A model generated the notes under the pieces. The model was not told where the DNA came from. It did not search any database and saw nothing but the letters and a program-made list of their open reading frames with translations. From Hyunsoonleella aestuarii (GTDB taxonomy: Bacteria > Bacteroidota > Bacteroidia > Flavobacteriales > Flavobacteriaceae), in NCBI RefSeq assembly GCF_006148925.1, contig NZ_VAWB01000001.1, forward strand, positions 1,764,001 to 1,828,000: DNA of 64,000 nt, written 5' to 3'. Below are positions 53,470 to 62,428 of this stretch, one piece after another (position 1 is the stretch's first letter; each line of letters starts with the position of its first letter). The position numbers were made by a program, and so were the translations under genes.

Positions 53470-54231
53470 CTAATTTTGTAATCGCTTGCCTAATTCTTTG
53501 TCTATAATATTTATCCCACCTTTAATAATCATCTCTAAACCTGGAATTCTAAAGTTAGTGTAGTTCAAATTATCTTGAGCAATTTTTATTCGATCTAATA
53601 ACTCTTCTTGTTTTAAAAATTCTGTCGAATTTATTGGACTACTTACAATTTTGTAATTTTTGTTTGGCATTTGTATTTGAATGCGTTTCCAAAGTTTATT
53701 ATGAAGTTGTAATTTATAATCTTTATTTCTCGTGTCTTCATCAGATTCCTTAAAGAAATGCTCAAAAGTGGGAAAGTATAATTCATAAATCAATATCAAT
53801 TCTTTTCTTAAGGAATCGTTAGAAATTTTATCAAGTCCAATTGATTTTAATCCCTCATAAGCTCCTTTGTTAAGGGTAACCGTGTAACCAAGAGACATTT
53901 TATTATATGTCTTTAACAATGTAGAATCTGGGTATGGTTTTTTAGAAGCAATCATTGAGAGCAGTTCTTGGATGCCTTCTGCTTTTCTTGATATTCTTGC
54001 TTTAATCATCTCAACATTTTCTAAATCTTGTACCAAAGCACTCTTAATCTCTTTGAGCATAGTTTTTTCTAAGTTTTTATCTAGACGTGTTTGATTCCAA
54101 TTATTAATTTGAAGCGCAATTAAAATCCCAATAACCACAAGTATTATTTCACCAATGGCGTATTTAAAGTATTTGCTTGTGCTGCCTTCATTTAAAAGCT
54201 TTTTACGAATGTTTCTAAAGAATTTAATCAT
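53470..54231 (-). CDS. DUF6090 membrane protein, array member 5
   Basis: Protein of 253 residues: the nearly invariant N-terminus MIKFFRNIRKKLLNEGSTSK, a TM helix ending ILIALQINNWNQTR, then a helical extracytoplasmic domain with the array's mid-motif GLKSIGLDKISNDSLRKEL at about 122-140. It is the last of five tandem copies, 8 nt after member 4. Its C-terminal region shares almost no sequence with its neighbours. Function unknown. Confidence 0.82.
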   Translation of the reverse strand: MIKFFRNIRKKLLNEGSTSKYFKYAIGEIILVVIGILIALQINNWNQTRLDKNLEKTMLKEIKSALVQDLENVEMIKARISRKAEGIQELLSMIASKKPYPDSTLLKTYNKMSLGYTVTLNKGAYEGLKSIGLDKISNDSLRKELILIYELYFPTFEHFFKESDEDTRNKDYKLQLHNKLWKRIQIQMPNKNYKIVSSPINSTEFLKQEELLDRIKIAQDNLNYTNFRIPGLEMIIKGGINIIDKELGKRLQN

Positions 54232-54239
54232 GCTTGGAA

Positions 54240-55001
54240 TTATTGTTTTAGTTCGGAGTCTATTATTTCAATAATTGATTCCGAAATTTTTATGAGTTTT
54301 TCTGTTTCTTGAATATTATCTAAAGCAAAAAGTTCTAAGTGATATAGTAAGCTAATGAATTCCCTGTCATTAAGAAGATCTTTATAATTTGAACTGATTC
54401 CTTTAGGTCTAATTTGTGGCTTTATTGGTAGGACAGGACTAGTACGAATAATCTCTGATACGTTTGCATATTTTCTAACTATTGGTAGATAAGATTCAAG
54501 GGTTAACTTTTTTGAATCTATCTCGCCTTCAGTCATATCTTCAACCTCTGATGGCCATGAGAAAAGCAGTTTTTTTAACGCCTCGTTTTTTAAAATGTTT
54601 ATTTTGCCTGAGTTCAATAAAACCATTAACGACCCAGATTTGCCATTAAAGGTTGGGACTATAAATGTAAACCCTATTAAAGTGTCAATTTTCTTTGTAT
54701 TTAAAAACTCATCATTTGCGTTGAGCTTGGTTAATTCATAATTAGCAGAGAGGATAATTTGTCTATTGGAGTTCATTTCATTAAACTCAATAATTGTTTG
54801 TTTAAAATCTATTTTTAAATTCTCAAGTAATTTAGTTTCTTCTCTTTGTTCTAGTCTGTCTTCATTCCAATTATTAATTTGAAGTGCAATTAAAATTCCA
54901 ATGACTACTAAGACAATTTCTCCAATAGCATATTTTAGGTATTTAATTGTATTGCCTTCGGCTAAAAGCTTTTTACGAATGTTTCTAAAGAATTTTATCA
55001 T
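54240..55001 (-). CDS. DUF6090 membrane protein, array member 4
   Basis: Protein of 253 residues: MIKFFRNIRKKLLAEGNTIK, TM ending ALQINNWNEDR, extracytoplasmic part with mid-motif VLLNSGKINILKNEALKKLL. First 48 codons share most bases with members 1, 3 and 5. 16 nt after member 3 and 8 nt before member 5, so surely one operon. Function unknown. Confidence 0.82.
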   Translation of the reverse strand: MIKFFRNIRKKLLAEGNTIKYLKYAIGEIVLVVIGILIALQINNWNEDRLEQREETKLLENLKIDFKQTIIEFNEMNSNRQIILSANYELTKLNANDEFLNTKKIDTLIGFTFIVPTFNGKSGSLMVLLNSGKINILKNEALKKLLFSWPSEVEDMTEGEIDSKKLTLESYLPIVRKYANVSEIIRTSPVLPIKPQIRPKGISSNYKDLLNDREFISLLYHLELFALDNIQETEKLIKISESIIEIIDSELKQ

Positions 55002-55017
55002 GGTTCGTTCTTAAACT

Positions 55018-55773
55018 TTATTTGGGTTGTTTCATTTTGTGAAGTATTTCAAGAATGTTTTTGGAGTTATTATCCATTCTTTTTAAAATACTATAACAAT
55101 TTCCTATCATCATGTTCTCGTTTTGTAAAGCATTCTTCGCCAAGGATGATTGCATAATGGATTGATAATCTGAATATGGAATATCTTTTGCAGTTGAACC
55201 CGAGTAAATACTATTATATATTGTGCCTGGTTCAACACTCTTTCTAAATTCCCAACTTGTACCGTTATGGAATGTGTAGGTTCCCGCTTCATTATACAAT
55301 TTAAGAGTCTCTATTTCTTGCTGTAATTTCGTGAATTCCTGCAGTAATAATTTATTGTCTAGCAAGCTTAAATTTCCACTAGATTCTGCCTCATTATAGG
55401 CGGTCATATTAGGAAAAAATGTGTCAAAGGTAAAAAAAGATCGGGCCATGCTTCTTAGGGAATCCACGGAAACTGTTTGATTCGTTTTAGAAATTAAATG
55501 GAAATAATTATCCATGGTATTCAATTGTTTCTCGTATAACAATAGAATGTTTTTGTTTTCTTTTGTATTATACTCAAAATCTTCAATGAGTGATGATATT
55601 AAGTTATCTCTTTTGTCAAGGAGTTTTCTACCCTCGTTCCAATTATTTATCTGAAGTGCAATTAAAATTCCAATGACAACTAATATAATTTCACCAATAG
55701 CATATTTAAGGTATTTGCTGGTGTTGCCTTCGGCTAAAAGTTTTTTACGGATGTTTCTAAAGAATTTAATCAT
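55018..55773 (-). CDS. DUF6090 membrane protein, array member 3
   Basis: Protein of 251 residues from the shared ATG 55773 (MIKFFRNIRKKLLAEGNTSK); an upstream ATG at 55785 adds only four residues and breaks the family start. TM as in the other copies; mid-motif diverged (YNEAESSGNLSLLDNKLLLQ). Its start overlaps the member-2 stop by 8 bases (ATGATTAA), giving tight translational coupling. Function unknown. Confidence 0.82.
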   Translation of the reverse strand: MIKFFRNIRKKLLAEGNTSKYLKYAIGEIILVVIGILIALQINNWNEGRKLLDKRDNLISSLIEDFEYNTKENKNILLLYEKQLNTMDNYFHLISKTNQTVSVDSLRSMARSFFTFDTFFPNMTAYNEAESSGNLSLLDNKLLLQEFTKLQQEIETLKLYNEAGTYTFHNGTSWEFRKSVEPGTIYNSIYSGSTAKDIPYSDYQSIMQSSLAKNALQNENMMIGNCYSILKRMDNNSKNILEILHKMKQPK

Positions 55774-56539
55774 TTTTAATGCCAATGTCTTTGTTAATAT
55801 GTCTTACAATAGTATCAATTGTAGTATTTAGATTTAAATAACGCCTTTCAAGCTCGGCAACCATGCCATACTTGCTTTTTAGCATGTGAACGAATTCATC
55901 ATTTGGATTTACTAGTATAAAGATGTTTTGATTTGTTTTGTCGTATATTTTAAATTGTTCTTTTAAAGTAAGGCAGTTATCACAATTATTACTAGGTACA
56001 GATTTACGGTTAAAGTACGTTTTAAATTGTGTTTCATTTAAATCCATAATAAGAGATTCTACGTAGTTAACCCTATTTAGTTTTAACTCATAAAATTCGG
56101 TAATCTGTTTTCTCAAAGAATCATTGTTTATTGTATTTATTCCATAGGATTGAAGTGATTTGTAGGCGCTTAATTTGGGATAAAGTAATGGGTTATCAGA
56201 AAGATAAGAGGTAGATATTTTTAATTCTAAATTTGTATCATTATCTCTATGTTTCATAATTTCCAGATAAATAGAATCTGTAACATTTTGATTTCTAACG
56301 GATTTATAAATGTCGGTTAATAAATCTTCTTTAGTTTTAAGGAGATCGTCTTTTAGTTCATTTAATAATTTTACTTCTGTTCTTCTTGCTTTTACATTTT
56401 CATTCCAATTATTAATTTGTAAAGCGATTAAAATACCTATTACCACAAGAATAATTTCGCCAATAGCATATTTTAGGTACTTGGATGTCTTTCCTGAACT
56501 TACAAGGTTGTAACGTATTTTTCTTAAGAACTTTATCAT
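55766..56539 (-). CDS. DUF6090 membrane protein, array member 2
   Basis: Protein of 257 residues: MIKFLRKIRYNLVSSGKTSK (the most diverged N-terminus of the five), TM ending ALQINNWNENVK, extracytoplasmic part with mid-motif SLQSYGINTINNDSLRKQI and a CDNC pair (NNCDNCLTLKEQ) not seen in the others. Follows a 117-bp gap that holds the remnant of another copy. Function unknown. Confidence 0.82.
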   Translation of the reverse strand: MIKFLRKIRYNLVSSGKTSKYLKYAIGEIILVVIGILIALQINNWNENVKARRTEVKLLNELKDDLLKTKEDLLTDIYKSVRNQNVTDSIYLEIMKHRDNDTNLELKISTSYLSDNPLLYPKLSAYKSLQSYGINTINNDSLRKQITEFYELKLNRVNYVESLIMDLNETQFKTYFNRKSVPSNNCDNCLTLKEQFKIYDKTNQNIFILVNPNDEFVHMLKSKYGMVAELERRYLNLNTTIDTIVRHINKDIGIKND

Positions 56540-56582
56540 GCGTTTATGGTTGTTAATTTTTTCAGCAAGCGGCTATCTCCAC

Positions 56583-56651
56583 CTAATGTCCGCGGGCATT
56601 TGATTTTGCAAAAGCCAAATTGTGTTTCGATAATCTAAAGAATTTAATCAT
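56583..56651 (-). pseudogene. Remnant of a DUF6090 gene start
   Basis: Beginning 5 nt after the stop of member 1, the minus strand has the 18 bases ATGATTAAATTCTTTAGA, identical to the start of members 1 and 3, encoding MIKFFR; then sequence changes to an unrelated 16-codon run ending in TAG. Spacing after the preceding stop is that of an array gene, so this looks like the surviving 5' tip of a deleted copy fused to foreign or repeat DNA containing CCCGCGGACATTAG. Confidence 0.6.
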
Positions 56652-56656
56652 TTATT

Positions 56657-57406
56657 TTAGTCAAGTTTTTTTAATTCTTTATCTATTAGAAATAATAATC
56701 TTTCCAGCAATATTTGAGTGTCCTTTAGAGGTGTCGTTAGTTTATAATAATGCAGATTGGGAAGGGTTTTCAAAAAGTACATAAACTCTTTATTCGATTT
56801 TAACGATTCGTAGTCTAATGGTTCCATAATAGTCGCACTAGGACTATTCACGGCATTACCCCAAGCCTCCTTGAAGTGATTATTGAAAATATTAAAGATA
56901 GCGTGATCCATGTAGTCGTGGTATCTGAAACCTGCAAAATTGATTGATTTGTTATGATTGCCATATGCTAGCGCTAAAGAATCTCTTAGGTTGTTATTAG
57001 ATATTAAATCCAAACCTTTAGCTTTTAAAGATTCGAAGACACTTTCACTTAAGTCCCAAAAATGGAAATTACTCATAGCTCCAAAATGGTGTTTTAGAGA
57101 GTCGTTATATTGTAGATCTTGTTCTATATGCTTTGTTAAAACACGTATGGAATTTAAGGCTCTTTGATTTACTTTTTGACTGGCCAAGTTCCTGTCTAAA
57201 TCACGGTTTAGAGTTTCTTTTAAAGCGACTAAGAATTCTTTTTCTAATTCCCTATCCTTTCTATCTTCATTCCAATTATTAATTTGAAGTGCAATTAATA
57301 TTCCAATGACTACTAATACAATTTCACCAATGGCATATTTAAGGTATTTGCTGGTGTGGCCTTCGGCTAAAAGCTTTTTACGGATATTTCTAAAGAATTT
57401 AATCAT
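56657..57406 (-). CDS. DUF6090 membrane protein, array member 1
   Basis: Protein of 249 residues: MIKFFRNIRKKLLAEGHTSK, TM ending ALQINNWNEDRK, extracytoplasmic part with mid-motif SLKAKGLDLISNNNLRDSL. First gene of the array; the 92-bp leader to the DASS gene holds no clear promoter. Function unknown; the array may build a hetero-oligomeric envelope structure (inference). Confidence 0.82.
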   Translation of the reverse strand: MIKFFRNIRKKLLAEGHTSKYLKYAIGEIVLVVIGILIALQINNWNEDRKDRELEKEFLVALKETLNRDLDRNLASQKVNQRALNSIRVLTKHIEQDLQYNDSLKHHFGAMSNFHFWDLSESVFESLKAKGLDLISNNNLRDSLALAYGNHNKSINFAGFRYHDYMDHAIFNIFNNHFKEAWGNAVNSPSATIMEPLDYESLKSNKEFMYFLKTLPNLHYYKLTTPLKDTQILLERLLFLIDKELKKLD

Positions 57407-57498
57407 GTACTTGCAAAATTTGTTGCAAGTAGTTCAAGTTAGTATAGGTTAGATTGGGATAGGATATACAGTAATATTAAGTTACACTTTTCATATAG

Positions 57499-58938
57499 CT
57501 AAAATATTAAAGGCACAAAAAATTGAAAGAGTAAAATTAGAAGCGCAACAGATATTAAATTAAGAATCACCCCTGCTTTAGCCATTTGACTTACTTTTAC
57601 ATAACCACTTGCAAATACAATAGCATTTGGTGGCGTTGCCATTGGTAACATAAAAGCACAACTACTTGCTATGGTCACTGGGATTAATAAGTAAAGTAAT
57701 GGAATGTCTAAACCAATAGCAATACCAGCTACAACCGGAGCCAGAACAGCTACTAAAGCAACATTGCTCATGAGTTCGGTCATAAATAACATGAGGAAAA
57801 TAAGTAAACTAGCCATTAATAGAATACTAATTGAACTAGTAGAAATGGCAGTGGCAACGGTATTTACAATACCACTTGCAGACATTCCCTTAGCTAAAGC
57901 CAAACCGCCACCAAATAAAATTAAAATACCCCAAGCTAACTTTTGTGTATCGTTCCATTTTAAAATAAACTGTCCTTTTTTAAGGTTAAATGGAATAGTA
58001 AATAAAGCCAACGCACCTAAAATACTAATCATAGTATCGGATAAGCCTAATCCAGGAATTAAAGAATTGATAAGACTTCGCGAAATCCATAAGAATACAA
58101 TAACTCCAAAAGTTATAAGCACTTGTCTTTCTCTTGGAGACGTTTTTCCAAGTTTTTTTAATTCATTGTCAATAACATCTTTTGAAGCGTTAAAAATTAA
58201 TCCTTTACTAGGGAACATCCATTTCACTAAAACGAAATAAATAATAGTAATTAAAACGATAGAAACAGGAAGACCTATAAGCATCCATTTGAAAAAAGAC
58301 ACTTCTATATTATATTCGTTTTCCAGCAACCCAATTAAAACAGAATTCGGTGGCGTTCCGATAACGGTTGCAATACCACCTGCATTGGCTGAAAAAGCAA
58401 TGCCTAACATGACACTAAGCGCAAAGTTCTGATCTTTTTTCGTAAAGCCGTCATCGTCATTAATAAGTAGTTTAATAACCGATAGAGCGATAGGAAGCAT
58501 GACAACTGTACTTGCGGTATTACTTATCCACATGCTCATAAAGGCTGTGGCAATCATGAAGCCTAAAATGACTTTATTTGGAGTAGTTCCAGTTTTTTTT
58601 ATAATGTTTAAGGCGATTCGTCTGTGGAGATTAACTTTTTCTAAAGCAAGTGCTAAAACAAATCCACCAAAAAACAGAAACACAATGGGACTTCCATAAT
58701 TTGCCCCAACATCAGCTATTGGCATCACTTTAAACAATGGGAATAAAAGTAATGGTAGTAAAGAGGTTACCGATATGGATACAGCCTCTGTAATCCACCA
58801 TGTCACCATCCATAAGGCAACAGCAATTACTGTATTTGCTTCAGGTGAAATTATTTGTAAACCAGAAAATTGAATAATTAAGAAGAGAAGAGGCCCTGTA
58901 AATAGACCCACTTTTTTTGAAACAGGTTGGTTTGCCAT
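57499..58938 (-). CDS. DASS (SLC13)-family sodium/anion symporter
   Basis: Protein of 479 residues with about eleven membrane segments. Family motifs: the SNT-type carboxylate-binding signatures ISNTASTVVMLPIALSV in the first half and TELMSNVALVAVLAPVVAGI in the second half, plus VIGTPPNSVLIGLL. Members import dicarboxylates or sulfate with Na+, so it can use the NQR sodium gradient. Starts 79 bp upstream-divergent from the small gene at 59.0 kb. Confidence 0.92.
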   Translation of the reverse strand: MANQPVSKKVGLFTGPLLFLIIQFSGLQIISPEANTVIAVALWMVTWWITEAVSISVTSLLPLLLFPLFKVMPIADVGANYGSPIVFLFFGGFVLALALEKVNLHRRIALNIIKKTGTTPNKVILGFMIATAFMSMWISNTASTVVMLPIALSVIKLLINDDDGFTKKDQNFALSVMLGIAFSANAGGIATVIGTPPNSVLIGLLENEYNIEVSFFKWMLIGLPVSIVLITIIYFVLVKWMFPSKGLIFNASKDVIDNELKKLGKTSPRERQVLITFGVIVFLWISRSLINSLIPGLGLSDTMISILGALALFTIPFNLKKGQFILKWNDTQKLAWGILILFGGGLALAKGMSASGIVNTVATAISTSSISILLMASLLIFLMLFMTELMSNVALVAVLAPVVAGIAIGLDIPLLYLLIPVTIASSCAFMLPMATPPNAIVFASGYVKVSQMAKAGVILNLISVALLILLFQFFVPLIF

Positions 58939-59004
58939 TATTTTCCTATAATTTAATAGATGTTTTAAATGTAGTTAAAATTTTAATGAAATGGATATTA
59001 GTAG

Positions 59005-59012
59005 TAATTTTG
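59005..59012 (+). promoter_or_regulatory. -7 promoter box very close to start codon
   Basis: TAATTTTG, a match to TAnnTTTG, ends 4 bp before the ATG at 59017. A transcript from it would start at or near the ATG, so the mRNA may be leaderless or the next ATG (59059) is used. Confidence 0.4.
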
Positions 59013-59016
59013 TTAA

Positions 59017-59394
59017 ATGAGTAAACCACTTACCGATCAGGAATTACACAATTTAGCAATGAACCATGTGGGAGAGGATTTGGAAGAACGAGGATTTGAG
59101 TTTATTGCGGTGAATAGCAAGTTGAAGAAACATCCGCAGTTTGTGTGTATAGATAAGAATAAACAATATTTTTTCGTAATAGTTAGAGCTGTTATTTTGC
59201 CCGATAACCCGAATAATTATGATGTTGTATGGATGGAATCTTTTAAAAAACATGCACGAGAAAAAGATGCCAAAGTGTTGTATGCAGGTGTTGGTATTGG
59301 AAATCCTAACGGAGAAAAATTGCCTATTTACCTTAATGAGGAATATCTTTTAGAGTATAACGGAATTCAGATTGTTGAAACTAATTTGAATTAA
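59017..59394 (+). CDS. Small conserved protein co-transcribed with apbE
   Basis: Protein of 125 residues, soluble alpha/beta; FEFIAVNSKLKKHPQFVCID, YFFVIVRAVILPDNPNNYD and VLYAGVGIGNPNGEKLPIY suggest an endonuclease-like or ferredoxin-like small fold, but nothing catalytic is certain. The stop abuts the apbE ATG directly, so they form an operon and it may assist flavin transfer or NQR assembly. In some genomes such proteins seem to be named as an NQR subunit, which I would treat as positional. An alternative start is ATG 59059. Confidence 0.65.
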   Translation: MSKPLTDQELHNLAMNHVGEDLEERGFEFIAVNSKLKKHPQFVCIDKNKQYFFVIVRAVILPDNPNNYDVVWMESFKKHAREKDAKVLYAGVGIGNPNGEKLPIYLNEEYLLEYNGIQIVETNLN

Positions 59395-60393
59395 ATGAAA
59401 AACCTTTTAGTCATTCTTTTATGCCTCGTTTTGAGTTCATGTAAAGACGATGCAAATAAACCTAAATCGTCAAATCCGACCAATACAATTCTTAAAGGAA
59501 ATGTTTTTGGAACATCTTATAAAGTCATTTATAATTCAAATAAAAACTATCAAAAACAGTTCGATAGTTTATTTTATGTTTTAAATAAATCTTTGTCTAC
59601 CTATCAAAGGAATTCTGATATTTCGAAAATAAACAGAAATGAAGATGTCGAAATCGATGAACATTTTTTTAAAGTATTTGAAAAATCAAAGAAGATTTTT
59701 AATGAAACAGGTGGTGCATTTGACCCTACGATTGGAGCTGTAGTTAATGCGTGGGATTTTGGGCCAGAAAAAGAAATAATTGGTCTAGATAGTTTAAAAA
59801 TTGATAGTTTGATGCTATCGGTAGGTTTTAATAAGGTTTCTATTTCTAATAATAGAGTGCTTAAAAAAGCGGAAACATTTCTCGATTTTAATGCCATTGC
59901 TAAGGGGTATGGTGTGGATGTTTTGGGTGAATTTTTAGAATCAAAAAATATAAACAATTACTTGGTAGAAATTGGTGGTGAAATAAAAACAAAAGGTATT
60001 AATGTTGAAAAGGATTCGAGATGGAAGGTTGGTGTAGAAGAACCAAATTTCGAGCATAAGCAGATTATATTTAAAGCGGTAAGCTTGCTAAATGAATCCA
60101 TGGCAACTTCAGGAACATACCGAAAGTTTAAAGTAGATGAAAATGGAAACCGTTATTCGCACATTATTGATACTAAAACGGGATATCCTAGTAAAACTAA
60201 TTTGTTGAGTATTTCTGTAGTTACTGAAAGCTGCATGGTAGCAGATGCTTATGCCACAGCATTTAAAACTATGGGTCTTGATAAAGCGAAATCGTTTTTA
60301 GAAACACATCCAGAGCTTAAGGTGTATTTAATTTATGAAAATGATAATAATGAATTTGAAACATTATCATTAAACGGATTCCCTGAATACTAA
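59395..60393 (+). CDS. apbE: FAD:protein FMN transferase (lipoprotein)
   Basis: Protein of 332 residues. Lipoprotein signal with lipobox LSSC (Cys16). ApbE motifs: GTSYKVIY, LSTYQRNSDISKINRN, FDPTIGAVVNAWDFG, LDFNAIAKGYGVDVL, YLVEIGGEIKTKG, SMATSGTYRKF and YSHIIDTKTGYPS, which bind FAD and Mg2+. It transfers FMN to threonine of NqrB and NqrC outside the membrane. In this genome it stands 6.5 kb from nqrF, separated by the DUF6090 array and the DASS gene. Confidence 0.96.
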   Translation: MKNLLVILLCLVLSSCKDDANKPKSSNPTNTILKGNVFGTSYKVIYNSNKNYQKQFDSLFYVLNKSLSTYQRNSDISKINRNEDVEIDEHFFKVFEKSKKIFNETGGAFDPTIGAVVNAWDFGPEKEIIGLDSLKIDSLMLSVGFNKVSISNNRVLKKAETFLDFNAIAKGYGVDVLGEFLESKNINNYLVEIGGEIKTKGINVEKDSRWKVGVEEPNFEHKQIIFKAVSLLNESMATSGTYRKFKVDENGNRYSHIIDTKTGYPSKTNLLSISVVTESCMVADAYATAFKTMGLDKAKSFLETHPELKVYLIYENDNNEFETLSLNGFPEY

Positions 60394-60474
60394 AGGGTTT
60401 AATAGTGACGTGTAATTATATAAATGAAGTAAAGGAATGGCGTCGTCATACTGAACCTTGATTCGGAATAATAA

Positions 60475-61239
60475 TCATTTATAAACAACCGGTATAATTT
60501 CTCCTTTTGCTAGACAGTATTTTTCAATGTCATTATCAGAAAGTGTAGCTGTATAATCTACCTCTTTAACTTTAAATCCAATACTTCGTAGTTTATCAAA
60601 ATAGTCGATACCGTAAATACGAACGTGATCATACTGTCCGAAAATTTTAGCACGTTCTTTTTTATCAGTAATAGTGTCGTCTTCAAAAGTAGTTTCTCGA
60701 TTCAAATCCTGCGGAATTTGAAATATTCCCATGCCTCCATTTCTTAAAACACGATAAAGTTCTTGCATAGCTTTTGTGTCATTTGGGATATGCTCTAATA
60801 CATGGTTGCAAAGTATTAAATCGAATGAGTCATTATCAAAAGGAAGGTTACATATGTCGGCTTTAACATCTGCCAATGGTGAATTTAAATCTGTTGTTAC
60901 ATACTCAAGATTATTCATTTTCCTAAAGCGTTTATAAAATGCTTGCTCGGGAGCAAAATGAAGTATTCTTTGCTTTGCTGTGAAGAAATCTGTTTCATTC
61001 TTTAAATAAAGCCACAAAAGTCTATGGCGTTCCAAACTTAATGTAGATGGCGATAAAACATTATTACGCTGTGTACCATAGCCATAAGGTAAAAAGCTCT
61101 TAAAGCTATTACCATCTATGGGATCTGTGTATGTATTTCCTTTTAAAAAAAAGGCTAGAATGGGTCTAATTAAATAACTTAACCTAATCAAAATAGGTCT
61201 TGGAATTACGTTTAGTATAAGTTTAAAAAACTTTTTCAA
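60475..61239 (-). CDS. Class I SAM-dependent methyltransferase
   Basis: Protein of 254 residues. An N-terminal segment of about 85 residues (PFG-type basic and hydrophobic) is followed by a Rossmann methyltransferase: ILHFAPEQAFYKRFRKM, VTTDLNSPLADVKADICNLP and the post-I motif DLILCNHVLEHIPNDTKAM. The FAPE motif resembles glycan/lipid methyltransferases. Last gene of the operon, 6 nt after the cupin. Substrate unknown. Confidence 0.85.
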   Translation of the reverse strand: MKKFFKLILNVIPRPILIRLSYLIRPILAFFLKGNTYTDPIDGNSFKSFLPYGYGTQRNNVLSPSTLSLERHRLLWLYLKNETDFFTAKQRILHFAPEQAFYKRFRKMNNLEYVTTDLNSPLADVKADICNLPFDNDSFDLILCNHVLEHIPNDTKAMQELYRVLRNGGMGIFQIPQDLNRETTFEDDTITDKKERAKIFGQYDHVRIYGIDYFDKLRSIGFKVKEVDYTATLSDNDIEKYCLAKGEIIPVVYK

Positions 61240-61245
61240 CCGAAA

Positions 61246-61563
61246 TTATTTATAATCTTCACGGACAGGGCAAAATGTATCAATAACTTCACAATTGGTT
61301 AAGGCTCGTGCACTGTGCAAAGCATTTGAAGGAATAACAATAATATCTCCAGTCTCTAAAATTTCAGCTTTTGCATTAACCGTCATTTCTAACTGGCCAG
61401 ATAATACATGAGTAGTTTGCTCATGAATATGCGAATGTGAAGGCATTATGGCTCCTTTTTCTATTGACACATAACCTACAGTAAATGTTGACCCATGGGC
61501 GTATTTACCAGTAACTCCTTTAACTAGTTCTTTGGTTGGTATTTTGGAGAAGGATAGTGCCAT
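61246..61563 (-). CDS. Single-domain cupin
   Basis: Protein of 105 residues, one cupin barrel: metal-binding motif 1 GAIMPSHSHIHEQTTHVLSG (His, His, Glu) and motif 2 ETGDIIVIPSNALHSARA. Metal-dependent small binding protein or isomerase-like; not assignable further. Placed between map (2 nt) and the methyltransferase (6 nt), so co-translated. Confidence 0.88.
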   Translation of the reverse strand: MALSFSKIPTKELVKGVTGKYAHGSTFTVGYVSIEKGAIMPSHSHIHEQTTHVLSGQLEMTVNAKAEILETGDIIVIPSNALHSARALTNCEVIDTFCPVREDYK

Positions 61564-61565
61564 AT

Positions 61566-62384
61566 TTATAGAACTAAGGCTTCTTGACGAAATTCATCTT
61601 CTTCATTACTTTCAATACCTAGTGCATCATAAATATATGCAAAGGTAGATAGTAATTCTGGCTTGCCATCTATTAAGGCTACATCATGTTCAAAATGCGC
61701 AGAAGGTTTATTGTCTAGTGTGGTGATGGTCCAGCCATCTCTGTGCTGTTTAATGCGATGTGTTCCCATATTAATCATAGGCTCAATGGCCACAACCATA
61801 CCTTCAATAAACTTTTTGCCACGACCACGCTTACCATAATTTGGCATTTCTGGGTCTTCATGCATCTTTCTGCCTAAACCATGTCCAACAAGTTCTCTAA
61901 CCACACCATAACCATGGTTTTCACAATATTTCTGTATAGCGTAACCTACATCTCCAACGCGATTGTTAGCTTTAAATTCTCTAATCCCCACATACAAGGA
62001 TTCTTTGGTTACTTGAAGTAACTTTTCTGTTTCTGGGTCAATTTCACCGACTGCGAAGGTGTAGGCGTGGTCACCATAAAATTCATTTTTTAATGCACCA
62101 CAATCGATAGAAATAATATCGCCTTCTTTCAAAGGTTCGTTTGTAGGAAATCCATGTACCACCTGAGTATTAGGACTCATACATAAGGTGTTTGGGAAAT
62201 CATATAACCCTAAAAAACCAGGTATGGCACCTTGGTCTCTAATATATTCTTCAGCAATTTTATCTAACTGAAGTGTTGTTACACCAGGTTTAATTTCTTT
62301 GGCTAGAATACCAAGTGTTTTGGATACAATTAAGGCACTTTCGCGCATTAATTCAATTTCCTCTCTTGTTTTTACTACAATCAT
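61566..62384 (-). CDS. map: Methionine aminopeptidase, type I
   Basis: Protein of 272 residues of the pita-bread fold. Metal-ligand regions: ISIDCGALKNEFYGDHAYTF, HGLGRKMHEDPEMPNYG, VVAIEPMINMG and HFEHDVALI. Removes N-terminal Met from nascent proteins. Operon: gpmI, HAD, map, cupin, methyltransferase. Confidence 0.96.
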   Translation of the reverse strand: MIVVKTREEIELMRESALIVSKTLGILAKEIKPGVTTLQLDKIAEEYIRDQGAIPGFLGLYDFPNTLCMSPNTQVVHGFPTNEPLKEGDIISIDCGALKNEFYGDHAYTFAVGEIDPETEKLLQVTKESLYVGIREFKANNRVGDVGYAIQKYCENHGYGVVRELVGHGLGRKMHEDPEMPNYGKRGRGKKFIEGMVVAIEPMINMGTHRIKQHRDGWTITTLDNKPSAHFEHDVALIDGKPELLSTFAYIYDALGIESNEEDEFRQEALVL

Positions 62385-62428
62385 GATTAAAAAATATGTG
62401 CAAAGATACTCAAAAAAAGAGTTGCGAC

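Noticed and set aside
53470-57406. CRISPR- or toxin-antitoxin-type interpretation of the tandem array
   Set aside because: No short repeat-spacer structure, nuclease or antitoxin features; each unit is a full membrane protein gene.
60420-60474. GTCATACTGAACCTTG sequence after apbE
   Set aside because: Resembles common short flavobacterial intergenic repeats, but only one imperfect copy is present and no stable hairpin is seen.
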